Positions 42,661 through 53,717 are shown, counted from the first letter of the stretch. The stretch: 64,000 nucleotides of DNA from Capronia americana (GCA_016110215.1 JADWQD010000024.1:94673-158672), one strand, 5' to 3'. Notes: generated by a model not told the origin, from the sequence alone. Program-made: numbers and translations.

Positions 42661-43334
42661 GAAGACCACTCTCTAGTGTAACAGGATTAACCTGGTATGG
42701 TATTGCCAGCTCGGGGCTGCGTGTCCCACCTTTTCTGGGCCCAAACGCCTTCTGGGGGTGAAATCGGTTGGTTCGCTTAGGATCAAGGTTTGGGTCGACC
42801 AATTGACTGCAAAAGGGCTTCTAAAAAGGTCTCGTTAGCCCTGCAATTGTCGAGGAAGGATGTCACCCTATTGAACGGCGCCCCTGCATATGCAGGCGAC
42901 TCGAAGAGGTGTTTGTTGTTGAAAACCCAGCGATTTGGTGCCCGGTGTGCCTATCCTTGTAGCGCAACCCCCAAAGCCCCCAAAACCCGGCGATTTCGTG
43001 CAACGCGGTTGTATTGCCTCTGTGTCGTTTCCAGACGGTCAATATGCGGTCAGCGAAAGAGCAAAAGGATGCGCTCCTCACCTGTTGGACTCAATGTAGT
43101 ATGATGGTTGAAACTGTGAGCATATGAAATTGCAGCAACAACACCGTGTGGTGTGCGCGCAACGCAGTGCACGTGACCAGCGCCAAGGATTATGGACGAG
43201 GTGCAACAGCTAGTATGAGAATGACTGTCCTGCTCTCTGTTCTACGTGCTCGCCAACCCTGACGCTTCCCTCGCCGTTCTTGATACTCTCCCCAATGCTG
43301 CGATAAGGCAGTCGATTCCAACTCCCTTTCTCTA
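42661..43334. other. no gene recognised
   Basis: GCGATTTGGTGC and GCGATTTCGTGC occur 58 bp apart within similar flanks (42930, 42988). Nothing else was seen. Confidence 0.4.
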
Positions 43335-43480
43335 CTCCAATGTCGAACCACTCTGATTCTGACCCAATTTCTGCACCACCCATTTTCTGCACCGCCCACT
43401 TTGGTGCGCCTGTGCCTTCGTAACTGCGCCTTCGCAACTGCGCCTTCGCAACTGCGCCTTCGCAACTGCGCCTTCGCAAT
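43335..43480. repeat. short satellite remnant and CTTCGCAACTGCGC repeat
   Basis: 43355-43400 has C-strand satellite words (TTTCTGCACCACCCATTTTC). It is followed by about four copies of a 14-bp unit, CTTCGCAACTGCGC (43418-43475). Confidence 0.75.
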
Positions 43481-43512
43481 ACGAGCGCCAGATCGCCCAT
43501 CTCGACCCGATC

Positions 43513-43830
43513 ATGTCGCCGCCGTGCAATCAACCGCACCAAGCGCTGCTGGTCGACCCGAACTCGACGCGCTCCATGACCGAGGCGATGCTGCACCCCT
43601 TCCGACCCAACGTGCCCCCCGAAATGGAATTGAACCACAGCGATCGAGTCGACGACGGGCGCAGGCATGTCAACGGAGGCGGTGCTGCGCGACCTGCCTG
43701 GCCAAGCACGCGACGCCCAACTGCGAGACGGTGCAGAACTGCGAAAGCATGATCGTGGCGTGCTTCTCGCGCCACCCACTGATCAACGCGCTGCGCAGAG
43801 TTTCCCCTCATACAAGCCCTTCTTGCTGGT
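43513..43830 (+). pseudogene. Asp/Glu/hydantoin racemase fragment, N-terminal part
   Basis: The plus frame reads ALLVDPNSTRSMTEAMLHPF. 'ILLINPNST-SMT-A' is the signature start of hydantoin/Asp-Glu racemases. After two shifts come CETVQNCESMIVACFSRHPL and INALR, equal to the first catalytic-Cys segment (ACxSDHPL-ALR). The protein then runs into unrelated sequence at 43830. The complementary C-terminal portion of the family is at 28023-28262. Confidence 0.6.
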
Positions 43831-44409
43831 GGCGCAGGATCATCTGTGAAGAGATTGCACGAATCATCAAGATAGCTGTTTGACGCCAATGAATGATCAA
43901 GACCATGCCGTTCGGGTGCCTCGCTCTCCCGTGCAGTGATGCGAGTGCTGTCGCCATCGCTCTCCTCTCTGGCCTCGTCTTCCTGTAACTCGACGACAGT
44001 CGCTCGAGCCTGCAATACCGCGTCTTCGTCATTTGTAATCCTTCGTCCTTGTGCGTCGCTCTCAACGCGCTTCAGTTCACCCGATGTCAGGTGGAAGGCC
44101 GACGCCGGGATATCTAGGATGGCGCTGGTGTACGCGCTCGTTCGTGATCTTGCGGGCACGTTTTGTGTTCAACGCCTGCCCGCGGCTGAAGCGAGACGGC
44201 TTTGACGATCGTGGGGGTTCCCAAGGACGCCTTCATCGCAGATGTCGAAAAGGCGAGTCGGGCTTGCTGATCGTGACGGCTTTGACGATCCTGGGGTTCC
44301 CAAGGACGCCTTCATCGCAGATGTCGAAAAGGCGAGTCGGGCTTGCTGATCGCGACATGTCTGCTCTCCGCGACGACAGCCTCACGGACAACGACTGTGA
44401 CGGCCAAAT
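43831..44409. repeat. unrecognised, with 80-bp duplication
   Basis: 44204-44283 and 44284-44362 are near-identical (TGACGATC, GGTTCCCAAGGACGCCTTCA, AAAAGGCGAGTCGGGCTTGC). Minus-strand 43900-44130 has a coding-like frame (RITNDEDAVLQARATVVELQ) of unknown family. Confidence 0.6.
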
Positions 44410-44580
44410 ATCTTGGTGTACGAGTCCGACCTTCTGCCGAGAAACACGACAAACAATCTGTGCACCGTCGGCGAACTTGTCTCGCAATTGAAGTCTTCGC
44501 AGGCGAAAGCCTTGGTTCCTCACATGGCATGTCTCGAGGTTGCCCGCGAAGCTGCGATCTTCGACACTACCCTTCCCACC
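44410..44580 (+). pseudogene. AMP-dependent CoA ligase fragment
   Basis: The plus frame reads CTVGELVSQLKSSQAKALV, then PHMACLEVAREAA. In 4-coumarate-CoA-ligase-like enzymes the equivalent is 'YT-x-EL-x-Q-L-K-x-S-x-A-K-x-L' followed by a helix. Neither the P-loop (TSGTTG) nor the C-terminal domain is present. Confidence 0.45.
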
Positions 44581-45184
44581 GAAGCCCAAACACTCTTCGA
44601 CGTCGCCTCCCACTTCGTCTCAGCCCGTACAGGTCTGGTTTGTTGCGAATATAATCGTCCTCATGCACCGGACGCATGAAGACATCTTTGGCAGCCTTGG
44701 AGATGGCCTGGGTGATCTCGCCCGCAACGGCACGATGGTTCAACTCTTGCGACTCCAAGTACAGTTTCTGTGCATGTTTGCTTGTCCTGGCGCTCTCTTC
44801 ATGCCCTCGATCTTCTATCGCCACGTGTATCTCCATCTTCGAAGACCTTCTCGAGCAATACCTGAAAATGAAGCATGTCGTTGTCAGGCGACAGGACCTT
44901 ATTGCGAGATCGAAGTCACCTGCCCCGGATCGACTGAATACCGACTTTGCGGTTGAACTCGTCAGCGCCTGGTCCACTCGCGAAGTTGATCTCCGTAGCA
45001 AGCCTCACCTCCTGAGTGTCAAGCTAGATACTTGTATATCATTCCTGTCGTCGATGAGGAACAAGTCTTCCCTCGCAGTGCACGCGACACCCAACCTCGA
45101 GCCCAAGCGCCACTAGGAAAGTGATATTGTTCCTCAAAGACGGTGGGAAACGTGGTGAAGAGCAGAAGGAGGAGGCCGAGGTGC
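44581..45184 (-). other. unrecognised coding-like sequence
   Basis: Minus frame at 44640-44800 reads LYLESQELNHRAVAGEITQA, ISKAAKDVFMRPVHEDDYI. It is helical and well formed, but I cannot name it. Confidence 0.3.
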
Positions 45185-45240
45185 GGAGTTAGAGTGGTGC
45201 AGAATTTGAAGTGGTGCAAAATAACATCTCATTAATGCAT
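45185..45240 (+). repeat. short satellite remnant
   Basis: GAGTGGTGCAGAATTTGAAG and GTGGTGCAAAATAACA..CTCATTAATG; the same string, slightly changed, ends the window at 63955-64000. 45241-45709 holds nothing recognised. Confidence 0.75.
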
Positions 45241-45709
45241 CCCATCAGTGCGTCGCATCAATGCATCCATGGATGAGTGCTTGGAGGTCTCGTAGGCTCT
45301 TCTCAGACCTGCACCTTTCTGCTTTACGCCCAGCATTTCACCCACTGCTAGGAGTAACTTTCCAGCTGTGACCAGCAGAAGAACCCTTCTGAACTCTCGA
45401 GACTCTGTCAAAGCCTTGACGTCAAAAGGATGTGAAGGTGGAGGAGGGCCTCACAATGGTCAACGCAGCTCACTCATCAACGAACTACTCGTACAGCACC
45501 GACGAGCTACTATGTACATGGGGTAATTATGTATTGTGTAATCACTAGACCAAGTACTCCATCTCACGTCCCCTTGATGTGGTTCTCCAAAGCTTGTCCA
45601 TTCGAAAGGCTGACCTATCGCCCGTTCTACTGTAGCATTCCATGCCATTGACAGCTGCGAGTGCCAGCCAGTCGCCCGGCGGTCGTCGGGTGCTATCTGA
45701 ATCAATGAG

Positions 45710-46039
45710 CTACTCTGAGACAAGCGACCAATTTATGAGCCGGCACTGTGCCAACGTTGTCGTGCCGCTCGATGATGTTGGCACCGGCGGGAGTCGTCCT
45801 GGGACACTGTTTCTGTCGGGGATGGACGGGCTGGCCGGGGTGTACACGGGGTTGCGGGCGCACCATTCATGGGCCCGGGCCGCGGAGTCGTAGGTCGCGT
45901 TATTGGTCGGGGAGTAGTCTTGGGGAAGGGGCGGAGGGGGCGGTAGGAGCGCGGTGTCTGGGATGACGGTCCAGTCCAAATCGCCCTCTTGTCTTCCTGT
46001 CGCTTCGCTCCCATCTTCTCTGTTTGCCTTCGTACTCAT
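45710..46039 (-). CDS. Pro-rich hypothetical protein, 109 aa
   Basis: ATG at 46039, stop at 45710. It starts MSTKANREDGSEATGRQEGD, has PPPPPLPQ near residue 35 and a Ser/Pro/Thr-rich second half. No domain is evident. It may be the N-terminal part of a larger lost gene, since such leaders often precede a domain. 46040-46729 holds no recognised gene. Confidence 0.35.
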   Translation of the reverse strand: MSTKANREDGSEATGRQEGDLDWTVIPDTALLPPPPPLPQDYSPTNNATYDSAARAHEWCARNPVYTPASPSIPDRNSVPGRLPPVPTSSSGTTTLAQCRLINWSLVSE

Positions 46040-46729
46040 CAGTTCTCGTATTCCTGCTTTGAAGCGTAGGGAACGGAAAGCCGTACCATTCGCTGACCAC
46101 TGACGGAGTTGCGTTCCTGATCTGCAGAGAGGATGTTGCCCTATAGGATTGCCAGATTCGATTCTCCTCGATGGCTGTGGAGCTGATACGTACCCACTTC
46201 CGAATCCCCCCGGACGGAGACAGAATGAGGCCGAGGAGGCTGGGGGGTGAGACAGACCTCGTCAAAATAAAAGGTCGAGTCTCCAAGGCCGATGTCACGA
46301 ATTGGCCTCCTTCGTCGCTCAGTGAGTTATCAACCTACCCCCTGCACTTTTCGCCAACAACTACTAACATTCATCAGCACCTCTCCGCAAGCCGTGGTAT
46401 CTGAGCATTCCCTCTGAATTCTTCTAGTACCTGCCACAGAACTACAAGACTTCAAACCAAACACTCAATTCAACCGCCACCAGAGGAGCGAAAGAGTGGA
46501 AGTGGAAGGTGGCCTTCGTCCCATCGAGCGCTTAGGAGGTCATATGGCCAAAAACACCGGAGGGCATTTCCAACCAGCCAGGCAACTATTCGTTGACGAG
46601 CCGGCGTTCGGTGGCTGTGCGCGCTTCTGCGGAACAGAGGTGTACTCCCAACGGCCGCCTGAGCCTGCGCCCGTTGTACTATCGACTGCGTGATGCCACC
46701 GTGTACCGCGACGTTTATATGGTTGCGCG

Positions 46730-46967
46730 AGGTAATGCTCAGAATGAATACCCACCCCTTCGGTCCCCAGCCTGATGTATTGATAAATTCGGTAAAGACA
46801 AACTTGGAGCTGTTCTTGTCGGCGAGCACCAAGAAGACTATCGCCCAGATCAGTCCATTCGAGATATTGAAGAAGGCACCGAAGATTTGCAAAGCCGGAA
46901 GGTATCTTGGAAACAAATTCGACACAGCTGGCGCGACAAGGAAAACTGAGTAAATGAGCCAGGCCAT
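46730..46967 (-). pseudogene. amino-acid/GABA permease fragment (APC family)
   Basis: The minus frame reads MAWLIYSVFLVAPAVSNLF, RYLPALQIFGAFFNISNGLI, WAIVFLVLADKNSSKFVF and TEFINTSGWGPKGWVFIL. Two hydrophobic helices followed by 'K-FVFTEF-N-SGW---GW-F-LG' is the middle of fungal APC amino-acid transporters. About 78 codons remain out of the usual 500 or more. Similarity is lost after 46730. Confidence 0.7.
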
Positions 46968-47142
46968 GCATACTGCTCGATCACTGCTCGATCACTGCCC
47001 GATTGCTGCCCAACGCAATCCTTGCTACCCACCCAGGTATGCAATCTATGCTACATGTACTTACGTAACTCGTATTCAACTAATGCCATTTCGCACCGCC
47101 GTGCTTCACCGTCCTCTTGTGTGCCGGAGCACATTAACGTCG

Positions 47143-48171
47143 ATGCAGTCCACAATCGCGAGCATGGATTCGAGGCTGGCCAAGGTCGAGGCGGAGAACG
47201 CAGCTATGAAGAGGGACTGGGTGAAGAGTAAGGGGAAGGTCATGGCAATGGTCCCCGACATGAACGCCCTTAAGATCTCGGAGTCGCCGTCGTTCACGCC
47301 CTCGAGGCAGGTCACGAGCACACCGGTGGCCCCGGACAGAGACGACACGTCGTTCACCAACGTGAGCAGGATCAAGAGTGAGAGGTCGGAGCAGGACCTG
47401 AGCATCTTCCACGACTCGTACGCGGTGACAAACGGGGCTCTCGGTTTTCACCAACAGCATAAACGCGTACAAGGGCAGGTCCGGGATAGCGTCGCTGGGC
47501 TACAGCACAAAGTCGGATCTGTGGGGCACCGCGTTGGCGTCGTTCCTCGTAGCGTGTACTAGAACGTACATCAGAAACACGAACGAGATAACTCACACGA
47601 TCTACCCGGAGAAGGTGGCCTCGACCTACACCGGAATCTGCACCATCCTCTACGACAAGGTCAAGTCCGTCGACGTCCCAGCCGTCAACTCGCCCACCAC
47701 GAGGTACATGGCCAAGGTGATGATGAGGCCGGTCAACACGAAGAAGGTACCCGTCTCGGACCCGGCGTACCACGAAGAAGGACACGGACGGAGAGGAGGC
47801 CCTGGGGGTGATTGAGTCGATGATCATCGCTGCGAAGATGGCGCCGGAGGCCATGACGCACCCGATCTCGCAGGTGATCTCAAGCTTGCATCTCCCCGCG
47901 GTCAGAGGCGATCTTCGCCATACCTGAGAGTACGAGGGTGAGTATGAGTCCGAGCACGTGGGAGGAGCTGTGCTCGCTCATGAAGGTGAAGGCACTGCAG
48001 ACCTGGGTCAAGCGCAGGATGTCGGGTGAGAACGAGGTGAGAACCATGGACTACATGCTGAGCACGATGAAGGAGTCGGAGATATTCAGCAAGAACGACA
48101 TGGTCAGGGCCAGGGACGCGGTCGCGGTTTTGAACTCGGAGGACACCACACCGGTCACCACGTACGTCTAG
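47143..48171 (+). pseudogene. unknown decayed gene, possibly viral (left of convergent pair)
   Basis: From ATG at 47143 a plus-strand coding stretch of about 340 codons can be followed across three frames, with shifts near 47435, 47775 and 47900; it ends at TAG 48169-48171. It has no introns. The N-terminus is a short coiled coil (LAKVEAENAAMKRDW), followed by a Ser/Thr-rich linker and a mixed helical domain. Codons end mostly in G or C (ACG, AAC, GTC, ATC), as in its partner and unlike neighbouring fragments. No cellular family recognised. Length and layout resemble a virus nucleocapsid or structural protein, but that is inference only. Confidence 0.45.
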
Positions 48172-49760
48172 CGCCTTGTCCTTCTAGCGATGGTCGCACT
48201 GTTCCTCATGGCCATCTCGTTGACGTCAATCATCTTCATCTTCTTCTTGGCGACAAGGTTGAATCTCAACTGCATGTACGAGGAGTAGTCCTCAGGTATG
48301 TTCTCGCAGGTGAACGGCTGTTTGTTCTCACCCAACTGCTTGATGTAGTAGGGCGTCACGATCTCCCTTGTGTACAAATGCGCGTCTGTGGGTCCGGTCA
48401 CCTCCAGCGCCGTGGGCAGGTCCCTTGAGTCCAGCAACCAAAGCGCGGTGTCACCGTCGATCGCGGTTCTGATCCTGTTCAAAACCGACCACACGTGGAT
48501 GAACGTGCTCTGAGTCGAACCCGGCCACGTGATCGTGAAGTGGTTGATCTCGTACTCGTTTGACGCGAACATCCACGACACCATGAACGCGGGCTCGCAG
48601 TCGACCAGAGGCGGGAGGTTCTTCCAGACAGTGGACGTGAACCTGTAGATGTCCATGTACATACCTGCGATTTCGGCCAGCTTCACACCGCTGATCAAAA
48701 TCGAGTTCTCAGTCGCGTCCGCCCTGGGCTACTGCAAGGCACTGTCGCCACCTTCCTCAGCTTCTCAACCATGTTCTCGACGGTGCCTTCGATGCTATTC
48801 ATGTTCTAGATTGTGTCCTCATCGACGTTGTCGTTGATGGTCATTTTCACAGTCCGTGTCGCTCTTCTCGTCCAGGTTTGTGGTCATGTTCTTGGTGGCC
48901 TTCGCAATCGTGGTCGCAATCATGCTCGCTATCGTGCAGTCGTAGCACATTCTGCGCAACTTCGTAGGTCTGATCATGTGCGTGAACCACCTCATACACC
49001 CCTCCACGTACAGGGGCGACTGTGACACCACGAGCTTCCAGAACTCGTTCATGGACACGATTGAGTTCACGACTCTGATCATGCAGTTGTTCTCGTGCGA
49101 AAACGGAAGCATCTCCATCACCATCTCCATCACCATCTCCGTGGTTGTGCGGATGACGTCGAACGTGTTCATACAGACGATCGCGCTTACGAATGTATTC
49201 GGCTAACCACTCACGATGTCGGTCAAACTCTCACACCAGTTGACGACGAAGGTCGTGACTGTGTTCGTACTCGGGAACATGGTTCTGACCACGTTCTCGG
49301 CCACAATGTCCTCAGTCCAGGTCATGTTCACACTCTTCCTCAGCACCGCGTTTGCAGCCGCGATTGAGTTCGAACTCATGAACACGATCATGTGCACGTT
49401 CGTAGTGTCGGTCTTCATAATGTCGAACGTGATCTTGAGCAGCCCGAAGTGCGTCATGGAGAGCACCCTGTCAACCACCAACACGTGGGTCATCTCGGGC
49501 GCCTGTGCGTATCTGTTCACGAACTCCATAATGCTCACGAGGTTGCTCGTGTACGCACACAGAACTGCGTTCGACCTCAGCTTCGTCTGCGTGACGTAGG
49601 ACAGTGACAGGGGTGTGTACATCGCCTCGAGCAGACTCGGGATCTTGGTTGTGTCGGCGTACGGCCTCTCGTAGGCGTTCGTGTTGGTGTCCTTGGTCGG
49701 CTTGTGGCTGCAGTTTCTACTTATGTTCCACATCGTCATCAACTCCAGTATCACGAGAGC
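48168..49760 (-). pseudogene. unknown decayed gene, possibly viral (right of convergent pair)
   Basis: Read on the minus strand from about 49760 to the TAG at 48168-48170, about 525 codons. The frame is broken by TAG at 49203-49205, TAG at 48806-48808 and two shifts between 48820 and 48735. It has no introns. The product is unusually rich in Met, Thr, Val and Asn (for example MTHVLVVDRVLSMTHFG), without a clear membrane segment. Its stop codon overlaps that of the plus-strand partner by two bases, so the two genes are tail to tail with no spacer. Codon preference matches the partner. At 49760 it meets a Gypsy fragment directly. No family recognised. Confidence 0.45.
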
Positions 49761-49764
49761 GTCT

Positions 49765-51026
49765 CTTACCCTCTTTTCTACGACTCAAAGCTGTTTACGC
49801 CGGCAGAGCGAAACTACGACACGTATAAGCGGGAACTCAAGGCAATGGTGACATTTGTGAAAAAACACTCCCATTACTTTCAATGCTCTGAACCCTCAAT
49901 ACCTGTGGACAGACCACAAGCCACTAGTCGGGTTTCTAAACGCACAATACCATGAGGACATCTTTGCTAGGTGGGCTCAGACCCTCCGGTTACATAACGT
50001 GAAGATCAAACATGTGAAGGGAGAACGGAACCAGGTGGCCGATGGACTATCTCGAACCATCTTCACCAAGGAGTGCACGTCATCCCCCATCACGCAGGCA
50101 ATCTCTGAGAAGATGAAAGAAGTTGGGGAGCAGCCACAATCCCAATGGTTCTGGAAATCTGGAAAAGGAGGCTATGAGGAATGGCTGAAGTCTTTATCTC
50201 AGAGTGAACGAGAGGAAGTGATCGACAGAATGAGCGAGCCTGAGGGAGGACAAGCTCACTACACCGGATGGACAACCTTCGGATATCCCGAAGAGGAGAG
50301 CGCCGTTACCAGCCAGATACTAGCGACCGAGGGAGAAGCTGCGTCTACAACCCCCTGTTTCGAAATCGAGAAAGAATGGTACGGTGATCTCATCGACTAT
50401 TACAAATACCAAAAGCATCCCCAGGGCCGTACCGCTCACCAAATGGCAACATTCAAGAGACTGACAGAGAGTTTTCGGTGGGACCCCAAGCTAGGAAAAC
50501 TCCTTCGCGAACGAGGGGACCGCTGGGTAATCTGCGTTACGCCTGACGAGGTGGAACCAATCCTCAACAGAGCACACGAGCAGTCAGGACATTTTCACGC
50601 CAAAATCGTCCTAGAAAAGATCCAGAACAGAGTGTGGTGGCCGACAATGCATAAGGACATCCACAATTACATAAGTGGGTGCAAAGAATGCGCCACAGCA
50701 ACCCCTTATCAGAGGACCGGGCCTCTGTCACCAATTACAGCTCTTCGCCCTTTTCATGTGATGGTTATGGACCATATCGGGCCCTTGCCAGCAAGCAAAA
50801 ACGGTAACACCCACATCTTGAACACCATGTGCTGCTTCTCGAGGTTTACAATAGCCAAAGCCGTCACGTCGGCGGGAACACTCGAAACCATTGAGGTCCT
50901 GAAGAAGGTTTTTGAAGAATACACTACGCCCATCGCCATTTACGCCGACTTGGGATCAGGGTTCACCGCGTGCTCTGACCAACGATACGTTTACCAAGGT
51001 AATCTACTACTGAGGCACGGCCGTTG
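49765..51026 (+). mobile_element. Ty3/Gypsy pol fragment (RNase H and integrase)
   Basis: Starts inside RNase H (FYDSKLFTPAERNYDTYKRE), shifts frame near 49880 to YLWTDHKPLVGFLNAQYHED, then KHVKGERNQVADGLSRT. A long linker precedes the integrase zinc finger (HEQSGHFHAKIVLEKIQ...CKECATA) and the catalytic core, with its first Asp in VMVMDHIGPLP and the second region IYADLGSGFTACSDQ. The core is cut 2 nt before satellite at 51028, so the third catalytic residue is lost. The frame 49999-51027 is otherwise open, so the copy is young. It is a different lineage from the element at 11690-14942. Confidence 0.85.
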
Positions 51027-51027
51027 A

Positions 51028-51135
51028 TAATTTCCGCACACGCCGTTTTTGCACCGCTCCAATTTGCCACTCCAACTCTGCACCACTTTAAATACTGCAC
51101 CACTCTAACTCCGCACCACTGCAATTCTCAATCAC
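51028..51135 (-). repeat. satellite array, C-strand
   Basis: Begins TTGATAATTTCCGCACACGC, continues with GCACCGCTCCAATTTGCC and ends TCCGCACCACTGCAATTC. It directly truncates the Gypsy integrase. Confidence 0.85.
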
Positions 51136-51866
51136 GGGAATAACTGTAGCTAGTGACCATCCTCTACTGCCTAACGCTGCGATAAGGCTCTTAATCTACA
51201 CAGACCACGGCGCCCTCCGACAGACGATGCTCATGGCCGTCTCGCGTGGTGGTAAGTTCAATCTACGGAATAGTGGAGATAGTAAGCAAGTCGATGGTCT
51301 CTTAGGAGTAATCAAGATCAGCGCCTGTTTAATGACAAAGAAGTCGTACGACTGACATATCTCGCCCCAGACGATTCCACCGACGAGGAGATGTCCGAGA
51401 GGAGGAAGTAATAGGGTCTAAATACAACTAAAGCCTTGACCACGCCTTGAACACAGAGGCTAGTTAGTTCAATATTAGAGAAGCCTGCGCAAAGACCTTT
51501 TGCTGGTAGACAGCAGTATAAGAAGGCCAAACAGAGCAGCTTCGAAGCCGCAATTGAACACTCAAAAAGTGCAGTACATACACTAACCAGTGTAAGAGAA
51601 CGTGTTTAACTCATCGGTCAATGATTGCACTCCCAGACAGTTCCTTCGATGGTTATGATTGACCTACCAGCCTGCGTCCGCACTACAGTAGACTCAGTTG
51701 CTATACGCCTCCAGTAACCCAGCACATCACCTAGTGCGAGCTCCGCAGACTCGTGTGGATCAGCCCAGCGCCTGGGTTCTAGCGCTAGGGGCACGCCGGA
51801 GCGGCGCCAACCCTCAAAGGGAAGACCTGTGTAGTAGTAGGTACCCAGCACCTCGCTCCTTAGCCT
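51136..51866. other. unrecognised
   Basis: A short plus frame ends LFNDKEVVRLTYLAPDDSTD before TAA at about 51410 and may be the end of another element's coding region. The remainder could be LTR-like, but no matching partner is in the window. Confidence 0.3.
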
Positions 51867-52370
51867 TCAGAGGCCTCTTCCTATTTCCTCCAGTATCTCC
51901 GCCGAAGTCAGGCACGCCGGCCGTAGTGCAATATCTTTGTGCACAACCTCTCCTCTCCCATTGAGAGAATGGCCCAGTGAGTCAACCGAGTCCATAAGGC
52001 TTGAGACTCTCTGTAACGCAACAGAATGCTCTCTCCATCCCAGCTCTCTGTAGCAGGAAGCGATGGATACTATCAGACCTCTCGTCGGAGGCAGCAAGGA
52101 TTGAGGTCGGTGGCACTTCACGCTGGTGGTGTTCACTTCGTTCTGGCTCACGCTCTCCGTCCAACTGAAAAGTAAAGAGGCCGAGGCGTGTATTTCGGCT
52201 GCCTTCTTGTAGTCCTTTTGCATAGCTCTACTGAACCTGGCTACGAGGACACCCAGACCTCTCAGAGATTTGCTCCTCTCTGGTGTGCACGAGGTGAGAG
52301 GAACCTCCACAAACCCTCTCGAGGCGGAGAAGCTCTCCTTGAGCATTGTGAGAAGTTCCTCGAGGACCAT
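51867..52370 (-). CDS. hypothetical ORF, 167 aa
   Basis: ATG at 52370 to stop 51867, uninterrupted. It starts MVLEELLTMLKESFSASRGF and includes VLVARFSRAMQKDYKKAAEI. Mixed helical, no signal peptide. It lies just 3' of the transposase relic on the same strand and its frame is open further upstream (from about 52440), so it could be part of that element's tail or a separate short gene. Family unknown. Confidence 0.35.
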   Translation of the reverse strand: MVLEELLTMLKESFSASRGFVEVPLTSCTPERSKSLRGLGVLVARFSRAMQKDYKKAAEIHASASLLFSWTESVSQNEVNTTSVKCHRPQSLLPPTRGLIVSIASCYRELGWREHSVALQRVSSLMDSVDSLGHSLNGRGEVVHKDIALRPACLTSAEILEEIGRGL

Positions 52371-52379
52371 GCGGCTACA

Positions 52380-53655
52380 TTTTGCTGTTGTTGATGCTGG
52401 TGCCTTCTTCGCTGGTCTTGCTGTTCCGGATTACGTTGAGGCCCTTCCAGGATTAAAAACAACCGCTCTTGATCCAGCAGTTTATGATTGTGGTAGCTGA
52501 GACGTATTCATGCCATGCTGAGATGCCCCATCGAATTGCCTGTAGTAATATAAGGTCTTTGAAAGGGTTAGCACCTCTGTCGAGACCCTCACAAATATTC
52601 CGAAGCCAGAATCGCCGATAATAAGCCTTCCATGTTCGAATAATGCCCTAGTCGCAAGGCTGGCATTTTGAGGTGGTGTTTGGAGGCAGGAAGGCGATCT
52701 CAACACGATTTAGCTGAATATCGTCATTTTCGAGCAGCTTTATGCCTGTGTGATGGATACGCGCCGAACCCGTCAATTAAGAGCAGCACCTTCTGGTTGT
52801 TCGAGAGGTCTCTTCGGTGCTCGTTAATCTGGGTATTGAACCAGAGCAACCACTGTTTGAATAGTTCCCCAGTCATCCAGGCCTTGCTGTTCGCACACCA
52901 GCGTGTACCGCGACCCTCGATATTACTAACATCGATGCGGCCAAAACAACGGGGCTTTTGCGACTTGCCAATAAACCAAATAGGCAGTTTATGAGTCCCA
53001 GTTGCATTAGAGCAAAGACCAGCTGTTATTCTGACCTTCTCAAGCTTACCACCAGCGACTGATTCGTGAGAGAACGTGCTGTCGGGTGAAGCTCTCCAAA
53101 ACAGCCCTGTTTCGTCAAAATTATAGCATCGGTCGTCGCTATATTCAGCTGTCTTGACGCGCACGTCGGCCAGCTTAGTATTGAGGTCAATCATGTCCAC
53201 CTCCGCCGACTCGCCGTGCTTAATGTGCTTCTTCATCTTATACCGGGCGCGGAAGCCTGCCAACCAGCCGTGAGAGTACTCACAAGACAGGGGACCCAAA
53301 GACTGAGCCGGGTGAATAAGCAGGTGAAATTTGCGGCCATATTCCACAATAATATCGCCAGTAATACTGCCACCACATCGATTCTGGCGGCATATCCACT
53401 CAAATAGAGCAGCCTCGACCTCTGGTTCAGTGGCATTACGGCGTCGCGTGCCGTCCAGAACGACTTGTTTACCGTGCTTTTGGTTGCGATTATCAAGATC
53501 CTCATATCTTGTACTGAGGATCTTCGACACCATAGGCTGGTTGATTGGATAGAGATGTCGATTGAGCCACCACTCGAGGTATTCAGACGTCGACGGCGGG
53601 CGGTCTTGCCTATCGGCCGCCACGATGCACCAATTCTTTTTTTGAAATGGCGCTG
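52380..53655 (-). mobile_element. pogo/Fot1-type (CENP-B-like) DDE transposase relic
   Basis: Order on the minus strand: pipsqueak helix-turn-helix (RPPSTSEYLEWWLNRHLYPI, PMVSKILSTRYEDLD), CENP-B-type second HTH (TEPEVEAALFEWICRQNRCG ... GWLAGFRARYKMKKH), then the DDE core. First Asp in RCYNFDETGLFWRASPD; a KLPIWFIGKSQKPRCF strand; second Asp in KVLLLIDGFGAYPSH. A frameshift follows near 52770, and then VEIAFLPPNTTSKCQPCD holds the third Asp, followed at once by TAG (52648-52650), where the family has Gln-Gly. The C-terminal tail KAYYRRFWLRN remains. Terminal inverted repeats were not found; a near-palindrome GGCATAAACCCAGGTTATGC is at 53664. Inactive. Confidence 0.85.
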
Positions 53656-53717
53656 ACTAGGCATAAACCCAGGTTATGCCTATAATGGACATGCCTTTAG
53701 AGAGGCTTTACTGTACC

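Noticed and set aside
43530..44159. 209-codon minus-strand ORF
   Set aside because: Its second half is antisense to the racemase fragment, where the plus strand carries the recognisable ALLVDPNST and ACFSRHPL motifs.
47143..49760. Naming a specific virus family for the convergent cassette
   Set aside because: No motif (polymerase, helicase, capsid signature) could be recognised by eye; tail-to-tail order alone does not identify a virus.
4462..52650. TAG reassigned to an amino acid
   Set aside because: Intact genes here (the APH-like gene and the F-box gene at 59484) end in TAG, and the relics with internal TAG also carry frameshifts.
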